A stretch of DNA of 17,832 nt, taken from JANNAT01 sp031422555. GTDB lineage: Bacteria > Pseudomonadota > Alphaproteobacteria > Rhodobacterales > Rhodobacteraceae. The stretch is taken from positions 1 to 17,832 of the forward strand of contig JANPLZ010000162.1 of the NCBI GenBank assembly GCA_031422555.1, read 5' to 3'. Both the position numbers and the translations under genes were made by a program. Below the pieces are notes generated by a model. That model made no database searches, had not been told where the DNA came from, and worked only from the letters and a program-made list of their open reading frames with translations. Positions 7,243 to 13,881 of the stretch are shown in pieces; the first letter of the stretch is position 1; each line of letters opens with the position of its first letter.

Positions 7243-8364
7243 TCATTTCTCCCCGGTGATCAGGCGGCGGATGTAGGTGTTCAAAACCACCGCAAACAGC
7301 AAGATGATGCCCAGAAATACCCGGAACAACGAGCTTTCGACGCCCGCAAAAAACAGCCCCTGCTGCACGACACCAAAGATCAGCGCGCCCAGCGCCGCCC
7401 CCAGCACCGACCCATATCCACCCGTCAGCAAAGCGCCGCCGATCACCACCGCAATGATGGCTTCGAATTCCTTCAGCAAGCCACGGTCCGCCCCCGCGGA
7501 GCCGAATTCCATCACCTGACAGGTCGCAAATACGGTGGCGCAAAACGCGGTGAACATGAACATGCAGATTTTGACCCTGTTCACCGGCACACCGGAATTG
7601 CGCGCCGATTCCGCATCGCCGCCAGAGGCGAAGACCCAGTTGCCAAAGCGCGTCTTCGTCAGCAGAACATGGCCAAACGCCACCAGCACCAAGGCCCAGA
7701 CGATCAGCATCGGAATGCCATCGACCACGGGACGCCCTTTGTTGATGCCTTGGGCGAATGTCTCGATCAACCCCGCATCGCCCATCCACTGGAAAAAACC
7801 CGTCAGGATCTTGCCGCCAAACAGCGGGGCCAGCCAGTCGCCCTCGGCTGCCTCGCGCACGCCACTGATGATGGTTTTGTTCACAAGCGTCTGCGGCAGA
7901 AAAATCGTAAACCCGCGCAGGATAAACAAGGATGCCAGCGTAACGATAAAGCTGGGCAAACCGGTGCGCACGCACAGCCAGCCGTTCAGCGCACCAATCG
8001 CCAGACACACCCCGAACGTGACCAGAATAGCCAGCCAGATCGGCCACCCCATATTGACGCTTAAAATTGCGATCATCATGCCGGCAAAGCCGATCATCGA
8101 CCCGATCGAAAGATCAAACTCGCCTGCGATCATCAAAAGGCAGGCGCCGACGGCAATGATCATGAATTGGGCAGACACAACCGACCAGTTCAGCACACCC
8201 GCGGCATTGAACATGCCAGAATCGTGCGCCGTCACCAGAAAGACCGCGAAAACCAGAATGGTGCCGCAAATGCCGCCAAGTTCGGGGCCGATCAACGCTT
8301 GTCGAAACCGCGACCTAGATTTGACGCGTTCATCGCTGTGTGACGGTGCGGGTGTTTCGGACAT
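7243..8364 (-). CDS. ABC transporter permease, CUT2 (BPD_transp_2) family, probable inositol importer
   Basis: This 373-residue inner-membrane protein has about 8-10 hydrophobic spans. A charged cytoplasmic N-terminus is followed by GICGTILVFAVFLV. The family hallmark GEFDLSIGSMIGFAG lies at about 81-95, with GALNGWLCVRTGLPSFIVTLA after it. The conserved ASGGDAESARNSGVPVNRVK cytoplasmic loop, which contacts the ATPase, lies at about 248-267. GGALLTGGYGSVLGAALGAL lies near the C-terminus. All are standard for RbsC/FrcC-type permeases. The segment between 160 and 215 is longer than in RbsC. GGGGGA precedes the ATG at 8364. It is the middle gene of the binding protein, permease, ATPase order, separated from the binding-protein gene by a stem-loop. 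Confidence 0.92.
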   Translation of the reverse strand: MSETPAPSHSDERVKSRSRFRQALIGPELGGICGTILVFAVFLVTAHDSGMFNAAGVLNWSVVSAQFMIIAVGACLLMIAGEFDLSIGSMIGFAGMMIAILSVNMGWPIWLAILVTFGVCLAIGALNGWLCVRTGLPSFIVTLASLFILRGFTIFLPQTLVNKTIISGVREAAEGDWLAPLFGGKILTGFFQWMGDAGLIETFAQGINKGRPVVDGIPMLIVWALVLVAFGHVLLTKTRFGNWVFASGGDAESARNSGVPVNRVKICMFMFTAFCATVFATCQVMEFGSAGADRGLLKEFEAIIAVVIGGALLTGGYGSVLGAALGALIFGVVQQGLFFAGVESSLFRVFLGIILLFAVVLNTYIRRLITGEK

Positions 8365-8397
8365 CTGTTTCCCCCTGCAGGACGGCTGAAAGTTCAG

Positions 8398-8428
8398 AAA
8401 AAGGGCGGCAGGTATCTACCGGCCGCCC
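8398..8428 (-). terminator. Stem-loop with T-run between binding-protein and permease genes (attenuating terminator)
   Basis: On the minus strand, GGGCGGC (8422-8428) pairs with GCCGCCC (8403-8409), and the loop adds a GGT/ACC inner stem. A run of five T follows at once (plus-strand A at 8398-8402). It begins 14 bases past the binding-protein stop codon. Structurally it is a proper intrinsic terminator, yet it lies before the permease gene with no clear promoter between, so partial read-through is expected. Confidence 0.7.
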
Positions 8429-8442
8429 CACTTCGATTGAAA

Positions 8443-9393
8443 TCAGCGGTATTCGCCCGCGAATTCTTCGATTTTGCCCAGACCATCCTTGGTCACAAAG
8501 CCGGGACCAGAGTTGATGTTGTTGCCCGGAAGAACGCCGTAGCGGTCATAGTTGGTCAAAATCACAACGGGCAGGTAGGCCTGCAGGAAGGGCTGCTGGT
8601 CGATGCCCCACTGGATCGTGCCGTCCTTGATCGCCGTCACGATTTCTTCACCCAGATCGAAGGTGCCGAAATAGATCTGGCCGGCCATGCCGTTTTCCTT
8701 CAGCGCGGCAATGGTCGGATCAGCCGAAACCGGTCCAAGCGTCAGGATACCGTTGGTATCAGGATTGGCCGACAGATAGGCCAGCACCTTGTTCTTGATT
8801 TCAGCCGGGTCGGTTCCGCTGTCCATCATCGAGTCGCCCAGTTCCACACCCAGACCATCGGCAAAGCCGCGGCAACGTTCGCCAACGGTCGGCTGCTGAA
8901 TTGCGTGGTTGACGCAAACGAAGGACGTGACGCCATCGCCCTTGGCACGCATGCCCGCGGCAAGCCCTGCATCATATTCCGGCTGACCCACATACATCAA
9001 CGCGCCGACTTCACGCGCCTGTTCGGGGGTGCCGGTGTTCATGATGATGACGTCAATGCCCTGATCGACGGCAGCCCGGATCGGCCCTTTCAGCACTTCG
9101 AAATCCGCCAGCGTGGTGATGATGCCGTCGGGCTTGGACGCAGCGGCCTGGTCGATCAACCGTGCCATGTCTGCAATATCGCCAGAGGGCGGATTGGTGT
9201 ATTCGACCGCGACACCCATCTGATCGCCCGCCAGTTTGATGCCATTTTTGACGGTGTTCCACCAACTGTCACTGTCGGGCGCGTGGCTGACCAGGACATA
9301 GCGTTCGCCTTCGGCCAAAGCCTGCGTTCCGACCAGCATCGGCGCTGCCAAAAGCGCTGTCGTCATGGCCAGTTTCTTGAAAAGTGAAGTCAT
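8443..9393 (-). CDS. Periplasmic sugar/inositol-binding protein of a CUT2 ABC importer
   Basis: This is a 316-residue periplasmic-binding protein of the Peripla_BP_4 (ribose/inositol) fold. Residues 1-27 are a signal peptide (SLFKK, hydrophobic core, QALA before Glu). The mature chain begins with YVLVSHAPDSDSWWNTVKNG, the usual first strand and ligand-binding aromatic pair. VEYTNPPSGDIADMARLIDQAAASKPDGI follows, then INTGT-like IIMNTGTP and FGTFDLGEEIVTAIKDGTIQWGIDQQPF, which are family hallmarks. The ATG at 9393 is chosen because of GGGAGAG ahead and the signal peptide. The frame continues upstream to 9780, but that part crosses the operator and the lacI gene. Caulobacter and Sinorhizobium inositol importers have this same gene set. 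The substrate here is inferred from the iol genes under the same operator. Confidence 0.9.
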   Translation of the reverse strand: MTSLFKKLAMTTALLAAPMLVGTQALAEGERYVLVSHAPDSDSWWNTVKNGIKLAGDQMGVAVEYTNPPSGDIADMARLIDQAAASKPDGIITTLADFEVLKGPIRAAVDQGIDVIIMNTGTPEQAREVGALMYVGQPEYDAGLAAGMRAKGDGVTSFVCVNHAIQQPTVGERCRGFADGLGVELGDSMMDSGTDPAEIKNKVLAYLSANPDTNGILTLGPVSADPTIAALKENGMAGQIYFGTFDLGEEIVTAIKDGTIQWGIDQQPFLQAYLPVVILTNYDRYGVLPGNNINSGPGFVTKDGLGKIEEFAGEYR

Positions 9394-9479
9394 TGCTCTC
9401 TCCCTGTTAGACATATCCTGTGCCGGAACGCCGTTCACATCAGGCCCCCCGAATCCAGCTAAGCACAGATTTTTGATTT

Positions 9480-9495
9480 TTGCAACCGGTTGCAT
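9480..9495. promoter_or_regulatory. LacI-family operator (15 of 16 match to the second copy)
   Basis: TTGCAACCGGTTGCAT contains a perfect 14-bp palindrome (9481-9494) with the CG centre typical of LacI-family operators. It lies in the 181-base divergent region, 86 bases before the binding-protein start and 79 bases before the lacI start. It therefore could control both the importer and the regulator. A TATAAA at 9540-9545 may be the lacI -10 box. The near-identical copy at 13781-13796 in front of iolD makes chance very unlikely. Confidence 0.82.
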
Positions 9496-9574
9496 AAACC
9501 GCTCTGAAATTGCCGGGTGTTTTGTCCGGATGGCTGCGCTATAAAAGGGCAAGCCAACACAGGGACCCAAAGCC

Positions 9575-10600
9575 ATGGCGCCGACATTGAAAGACGTGGC
9601 AGAGCGCGCGGGTGTGTCCCGTTCGGCCGTGTCGCGCACCTTCACAGACGGGGCTTCGGTTTCGGCAAAGATGCGCAAACGCGTGGAAAAAGTGGCGCAA
9701 GACCTTGGGTATAGCCCAAATGTCCTTGCTTCCAGCCTGACAACCGGGCGCACGAAACTGATCGGTCTGGTGTCGAACAACTTTCACAACCCGATCTTTC
9801 TAGAGGTGTTTGACCTGTTCACCCGCGCCTTGCAGGACAAGGGACTGCGGCCGCTTTTGGTCAATCTGACCGATGAAACCGATCCCGCAAATTCGGTGCG
9901 GCTGCTGCGGCAATATTCGGTGGACGGCGTCGTTGTTGCATCGTCAACCTTGCCGCCGGGCTTTGGATTGGCGTTTCGCGACGCTGGTATGCCGGTGGTC
10001 CATGCCTTTGGCCGCGTGACCAGCGCGCCGCAGGTGCATGTGGTGTCGATTGACAATATCGAGGCGGGGCGCCTTGCCGCGCGCAGTTTGATGGCGCGTG
10101 GCTACCGTCGGGTCGGGTTCATGGGCGGGCCGGAAGCCGCAAGTTCTACTCAGGATCGCCTGAAGGGTTTCGTGTCCGAACTTGCCAATCATCCTGAAAT
10201 CATTGTCAGCCAGTCTTTTGCCAGCGCCTATACCTTTGACGCAGGCCGCCGCGAAATGCTGACGCTTCTGGCCGGCCCCCGCGCCGAGGCCTATTTTTGC
10301 GGCGACGATGTGTTGTCGATCGGCGCGCTGTCGGCCATTCAGGATCGCCAGTTGTCGGTTCCACAGGACATTGGCATCATCGGGCTGAACGACATGGAAA
10401 TGGCGGGCTGGAACAACATCAACCTGACAACGATCCGCCAGCCCATCGCGGAAATCGTCCATTCGTCGATTGAACTGATGACAGCCATGCTCGGCGATCT
10501 GGCGCGGGTGCCAGAGGCCCGGATATTTGCCTGCCATATTGTGGAGCGCGGCACGTTGCGCCCGTTGCCACAAGCAACGGGCGCAAACGGGTTGGGTTAA
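9575..10600 (+). CDS. LacI-family transcriptional regulator of the inositol locus
   Basis: This is a 341-residue repressor. The N-terminal helix-turn-helix is TLKDVAERAGVSRSAVSRTF (4-23), and the hinge helix region is SPNVLASSLTTGRTKLIGLV (48-67). The remainder is a periplasmic-binding-protein-like effector domain, with typical VDGVVVASSTLP, RGYRRVGFMGGPEAASSTQDRLKGF, AYFCGDDVLSIGAL and IIGLNDMEMAGW segments. AGGGA stands ahead of the ATG at 9575. Operators of matching type lie in its own upstream region and in front of iolD. It is thus a local autoregulated repressor, expected to respond to an inositol or an early catabolite. Its 3' end contains a long hairpin, and its stop codon overlaps the stop of the convergent dehydrogenase gene. 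In many other bacteria this role belongs to DeoR- or RpiR-type IolR. Confidence 0.92.
   Translation: MAPTLKDVAERAGVSRSAVSRTFTDGASVSAKMRKRVEKVAQDLGYSPNVLASSLTTGRTKLIGLVSNNFHNPIFLEVFDLFTRALQDKGLRPLLVNLTDETDPANSVRLLRQYSVDGVVVASSTLPPGFGLAFRDAGMPVVHAFGRVTSAPQVHVVSIDNIEAGRLAARSLMARGYRRVGFMGGPEAASSTQDRLKGFVSELANHPEIIVSQSFASAYTFDAGRREMLTLLAGPRAEAYFCGDDVLSIGALSAIQDRQLSVPQDIGIIGLNDMEMAGWNNINLTTIRQPIAEIVHSSIELMTAMLGDLARVPEARIFACHIVERGTLRPLPQATGANGLG
10556..10586. terminator. Long hairpin in the lacI 3' end, candidate bidirectional terminator
   Basis: TTGCGCCCGTTGC (10556-10568) pairs perfectly with GCAACGGGCGCAA (10574-10586), a 13-bp stem with a 5-base loop. It lies inside the last codons of lacI, 10 bases before the point where lacI and the opposing dehydrogenase gene end. 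Neither side has a T-run. The position and stability suggest a shared terminator for both convergent genes, encoded within lacI. Confidence 0.6.
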
Positions 10601-11730
10601 CGAAACATCGGCGGGCGCGCATCCGTCCAGGCACCGTCGGCCTTGGCAGAGGCCACGGCCGCATAAACCGCCGCCATCGACCGCACACCATCGGTCGCAG
10701 TTGGCAAACCGTCGCGGGTCTGGCCCCGGATCGAGTCGGCCAGTTCACAATAGATATTGGCAACCGCCAGCGGAAAGCCTTCGGGATGGGCAATAGACAC
10801 GCGCGACAACCGCTGGGCTTCGGCGTGCAAGCCGCCCTCACCCTTTTCAATGATCTGGGTGCGACCGTTCACCGGCGTATAGATCAACTGGTTGGGCTGC
10901 TCTGACGCCCAGCGCAGCCCACCAGTTTCGCCAAACACCTGAATTTCAAAGCCATGCTGCCGCCCGATCGCCACCGACGATGTCCAAAGGCGCCCGACAG
11001 TGCCGCCCGCCATGCGAAAGTTGACCATGGCATCGTCTTCCAGAACCCGGCTGGAAATTGTCGAGGCAAAATCAGCGGACAGCTTTTCCACCGTATCATC
11101 GCAGATAAAGCCAGCCATATGCAGCGCGTGAATGCCGCAATCGGCAAACTGGCCCGAGACCCCCGCCATTGCCGGATCATAGCGCCAGCGCACGCGCGGA
11201 TTGTCGGCGTTGGCACCGTCGCCATGATGGCCGTGGCTGAAATTCGTCACCACCAGACGGATTTTGCCCATCTCGCCGGCGCGCACCATTGCGCGGGCCT
11301 GCCGCACCATCGGATAGGCGGAATAGCAATAATTCACCGCGCAGATTTTGCCAGTGGCCGCCGCCACACGCACAATCTCTTCGCCTTCTTCCACCGTCAT
11401 GGTCATCGGCTTTTCGCACAGCACGTTAAAGCCCGCCTCAAGGAACGCCTTGGTAATCTCGAAATGCGTGGCGTTCGGCGTGGCCACGGTCACCAGATCA
11501 ATCCGGTCGTCGCGGCCCCGCTCGCCCGCCAGCATTTCTGACCAATCGCCATATGAGCGGTCCGCCGCAATCCCCAGACGCATGGCATAGTCGCGCCCGG
11601 CGTCGGGCCGGTGATCCAGCGCGCCTGCGGCAAATTCAAAATGTCCATCCGCTTGCGCGCCCAACCGATGCGCTGGCCCGATCTGACTGCCTTCGCCGCC
11701 GCCAATCATGCCCCATTTCAGCTTTTTCAT
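10597..11730 (-). CDS. Gfo/Idh/MocA-family NAD(P)-dependent dehydrogenase, probable inositol (stereoisomer) dehydrogenase
   Basis: This 377-residue oxidoreductase has an N-terminal Rossmann domain, MIGGGEGSQIGPAHR (8-22), with a longer glycine loop than classical IolG. The catalytic lysine is K107 in CEKPMT. The C-terminal domain carries D197-x3-H201 (ADCGIHALH), the proton-relay pair of this family. The reaction expected is oxidation of a ring hydroxyl, giving an inosose or a related keto sugar. The ATG at 11730 has AAGGA upstream. It follows the TIM-barrel gene by 12 bases in one minus-strand operon. Its stop codon overlaps that of lacI by three bases on the opposite strand. It is quite different from the second dehydrogenase of this operon, so the two probably act on different inositol isomers or at different steps. 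Confidence 0.85.
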   Translation of the reverse strand: MKKLKWGMIGGGEGSQIGPAHRLGAQADGHFEFAAGALDHRPDAGRDYAMRLGIAADRSYGDWSEMLAGERGRDDRIDLVTVATPNATHFEITKAFLEAGFNVLCEKPMTMTVEEGEEIVRVAAATGKICAVNYCYSAYPMVRQARAMVRAGEMGKIRLVVTNFSHGHHGDGANADNPRVRWRYDPAMAGVSGQFADCGIHALHMAGFICDDTVEKLSADFASTISSRVLEDDAMVNFRMAGGTVGRLWTSSVAIGRQHGFEIQVFGETGGLRWASEQPNQLIYTPVNGRTQIIEKGEGGLHAEAQRLSRVSIAHPEGFPLAVANIYCELADSIRGQTRDGLPTATDGVRSMAAVYAAVASAKADGAWTDARPPMFR

Positions 11731-11742
11731 GTCAATATATCC

Positions 11743-12633
11743 TTAGAAACCAAGTGATTGAAGGTATTCGCGGTTTGCGCGCGCATCTTCAAGAGGGGTG
11801 CCGGGCATCGACGGGTCGCAGTCTTGTTCAACCGTGCACCACCCCTGAAATCCCGCCGCCAGCAACCGCTGACGAACCGCGGGAAAATCAACATCGCCCT
11901 TGCCCAGATTGCAAAAGATCCCCTGACCGCAGGCGGTATAAAAATCTGTCCGGTTTGCCACGACATCGGCCTTTACCTTTGGGTCGATATCTTTGAAGTG
12001 CATGTAAGAAATCCGCCCCATGTTGCGGTCCATGAACGCGATCGGATCATAGCCGGCATAGGAGTGATGGCCGGTATCAAAGCAAATCTTCAGGATGCTT
12101 TCATCGACCTCTGCCAGCAGCCGTTCCAGCTCTGGTTCAAAATCCATAAAGCCGGCCGCATGGGCATGAATGCCGACGGTCAGGCCATACTCTTGGCTGC
12201 CGATCTTGGCGACGGTGGCAATCCGGTCGCGAAAGGCCGTCCATTCTGCCTTGTCCATCTGCTCTGCCTCGGCCGCACGACCTGCCGTTGGGGCACGGCG
12301 CGGCGAGATGCTGTCGATCAACACAAGATGCTGCGCACCATGCGCCACCAGGGCCGTGCAGGTGCGACGTGCGGCATCCAGCACCTCGTCCCAATTGGCC
12401 GCATCGTGGAACGGGCGGAACACCACGCCGCCGATGATTGCCAGATCGCGGGCGGCCAACGCCGGGGCAAGGATGGCTGGATCTTCGGGCATATAGCCAA
12501 TCGGACCCAACTCTATCCCTTTGTAACCTGCCCCCGCGCATTGATCGAGAACGGATTGCCAGCTTGGATAGCTAGGGTCACTGGGGAATTCAATGCCCCA
12601 CGAACACGGCGCATTGCCGATACTGATCGTCAT
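11743..12633 (-). CDS. IolE/IolI/MocC-type TIM-barrel protein, probable inosose dehydratase or isomerase
   Basis: This 296-residue protein belongs to the xylose-isomerase-like TIM-barrel superfamily (AP_endonuc_2). It opens with ISIGNAPCSWGIEF, the usual first strand. GYKGIELGP follows, with a Glu near 41. Metal-site candidates follow in order: the acidic LIDSISPRR, VGIHAHAAGF, CFDTGHHSYAG, YMHFKDID, and Glu in CTVEQDCD. Classical IolE starts differently, so this may be the MocC-like or IolI-like branch. As no other candidate is present in the window, it most likely supplies 2-keto-myo-inositol dehydration to the trione that IolD uses, or inosose isomerisation. The ATG at 12633 has AAAGGA ahead. 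The upstream extension to 12666 overlaps the neighbouring gene. It lies between two dehydrogenase genes, 19 and 12 bases apart. Confidence 0.82.
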   Translation of the reverse strand: MTISIGNAPCSWGIEFPSDPSYPSWQSVLDQCAGAGYKGIELGPIGYMPEDPAILAPALAARDLAIIGGVVFRPFHDAANWDEVLDAARRTCTALVAHGAQHLVLIDSISPRRAPTAGRAAEAEQMDKAEWTAFRDRIATVAKIGSQEYGLTVGIHAHAAGFMDFEPELERLLAEVDESILKICFDTGHHSYAGYDPIAFMDRNMGRISYMHFKDIDPKVKADVVANRTDFYTACGQGIFCNLGKGDVDFPAVRQRLLAAGFQGWCTVEQDCDPSMPGTPLEDARANREYLQSLGF

Positions 12634-12652
12634 GTTTGATCCTTTCAAGGCA

Positions 12653-13756
12653 TCAGAAGGCGGCAACGCGCGCCCATGTTTTTGTGGCGGAAGAAGCGAT
12701 TGCTGCGGCGACGATCTGGTTGACCATCAATCCGTCGCGAAACGTTGGCCAGATCGACCGGCCGATGTGAATAGCCTCCAGAAAATCCTTCGCTTCAATG
12801 ATGATCTGGTCTTGATAGCCGGTGCCATGCCCCGGCCCCTGACAGAACGGCAGGTAATCTGGATGTGCTGGCCCGGTCAGAATTTTGGTGAAACCGCGGT
12901 TGGCCTCGGGGCCTTCGGCGCGGTACAGCCACAGCGCGTTCTGGTCTTCCTGATCAAACCGGATCGCGCCCTTGGTTCCGGTAACCTCATAGGCATAGCC
13001 CATTTTGCGCCCGGTAGAGATGCGGCTGAAATACATCTGCCCCATGGCGCCACTTTGGAAACGACACATCATCTGGGCGTGGTCATCGTTGGTAACAGTG
13101 CCGCCGGGGCGCTCCGCGTGCACGGTTTCCACTTCGGCAATTACGCGGTCAATCGGCCCCAACAGGGCAAGGGCGGCGTTGATCATATGCGGGGCCAGAT
13201 CACCCATGGTGCCATTTTCCATCCCTGTCGTGCGCCAGGTTGCCGGGGATTGCGGGTTGGCAAGGAAGTCTTCGGTATGCTCGCCGCGAAACCAAGTGAC
13301 ATCGCCGATCACGCCATCCGCAATCAGCTTGCGGGCATGTTGGCTTGCGGGGGTGCGGATATAGTTGAACCCCACCATATTGACGCAGCCGCTTGCGTCG
13401 GCCGCCGCCACCATGGCACGGCTGTCCTCAAGTGACGCCCCCATCGGCTTTTCGCAAAATACCGGCTTGCCCAAGGCAAAGGCGGCCTCGGCTGCAGCCC
13501 GGTGCGTGCCTTGCGGCGAGGCGATGACAATGGCCTCGACCTTTGGATCGCTGACCAAAACCTGCCAGTCTGCTGTGGCGCGTGCAAAACCATAGGCCTT
13601 GCGATAGGCTTCGGCGCTGTCGGCAGTGGTGGCACAAACCATTTCAAGGCGGGGCCGCAGGACAGTGTCAAAAACAGCCCCAACCGCCAGCATTGCCACG
13701 GCATGAGCCTTGCCCATGTAACCGCCACCAATGATCCCAATCCCTATCTCTGCCAT
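12653..13756 (-). CDS. Gfo/Idh/MocA-family dehydrogenase, probable inositol dehydrogenase (IolG-like)
   Basis: This 367-residue oxidoreductase has the Rossmann motif GIGIIGGGYMGKAHA (5-19). The catalytic lysine is K103 in FCEKPMGASLED. The D186-x3-H190 pair lies in MGDLAPHMIN. The C-terminal alpha/beta domain follows, with EHTEDFLANP, FRGEH and a late GTGYQDQIIIEAKDFLEAI segment. The ATG at 13756 is preferred over one at 13786 because AGGA lies upstream and the longer form would start inside the operator palindrome. It is the first gene of the minus-strand operon, directly divergent from iolD. Oxidation of myo- or scyllo-inositol to an inosose is the likely role. Exact isomer specificity cannot be read from sequence. 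Confidence 0.87.
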   Translation of the reverse strand: MAEIGIGIIGGGYMGKAHAVAMLAVGAVFDTVLRPRLEMVCATTADSAEAYRKAYGFARATADWQVLVSDPKVEAIVIASPQGTHRAAAEAAFALGKPVFCEKPMGASLEDSRAMVAAADASGCVNMVGFNYIRTPASQHARKLIADGVIGDVTWFRGEHTEDFLANPQSPATWRTTGMENGTMGDLAPHMINAALALLGPIDRVIAEVETVHAERPGGTVTNDDHAQMMCRFQSGAMGQMYFSRISTGRKMGYAYEVTGTKGAIRFDQEDQNALWLYRAEGPEANRGFTKILTGPAHPDYLPFCQGPGHGTGYQDQIIIEAKDFLEAIHIGRSIWPTFRDGLMVNQIVAAAIASSATKTWARVAAF

Positions 13757-13780
13757 TCTTGCGTCCTGTCCACTTCTAGC

Positions 13781-13796
13781 TTGCAACCGGTTGCAA
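13781..13796. promoter_or_regulatory. LacI-family operator TTGCAACCGGTTGCAA
   Basis: This is a perfect 16-bp palindrome with a CG centre in the 125-base divergent region between the IolG-like gene and iolD. It lies 24 bases before the dehydrogenase start and 85 bases before the iolD start. It is the near-identical twin of the site at 9480-9495 beside the lacI gene. One bound repressor could silence both operons. Confidence 0.88.
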
Positions 13797-13820
13797 AATA
13801 TTTATACAAAGAGCTTATCT
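13791..13820 (+). promoter_or_regulatory. Weak candidate promoter of the iolDCB operon
   Basis: TTGCAA (13791-13796, the right half of the operator) and TTATCT (13815-13820) are 18 bases apart in an AT-rich stretch. If this is the promoter, the operator covers its -35 box. The hexamers are poor matches. Confidence 0.28.
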
Positions 13821-13881
13821 AATACAAGTACGAAACGCAGTGCATTCGCACCGCAATCGCCACAACAGGAGACGTTCGGAC

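Noticed and set aside
7078..8389. Long plus-strand frames opposite the permease and ATPase genes
   Set aside because: They are antisense shadows of clear transporter genes, with compositions (many Gln, His, Arg or Pro, Ser, Thr) typical of reverse-strand reading.
8443..9780. Long 445-residue form of the inositol-binding protein
   Set aside because: The extra N-terminus would run through the lacI start and operator; the ATG at 9393 has a strong ribosome-binding site and a signal peptide.
11758..12639. 293-codon plus-strand frame opposite the TIM-barrel gene
   Set aside because: Shadow frame; the minus-strand protein has clear family motifs, and the plus frame has no recognisable domain or ribosome-binding site.
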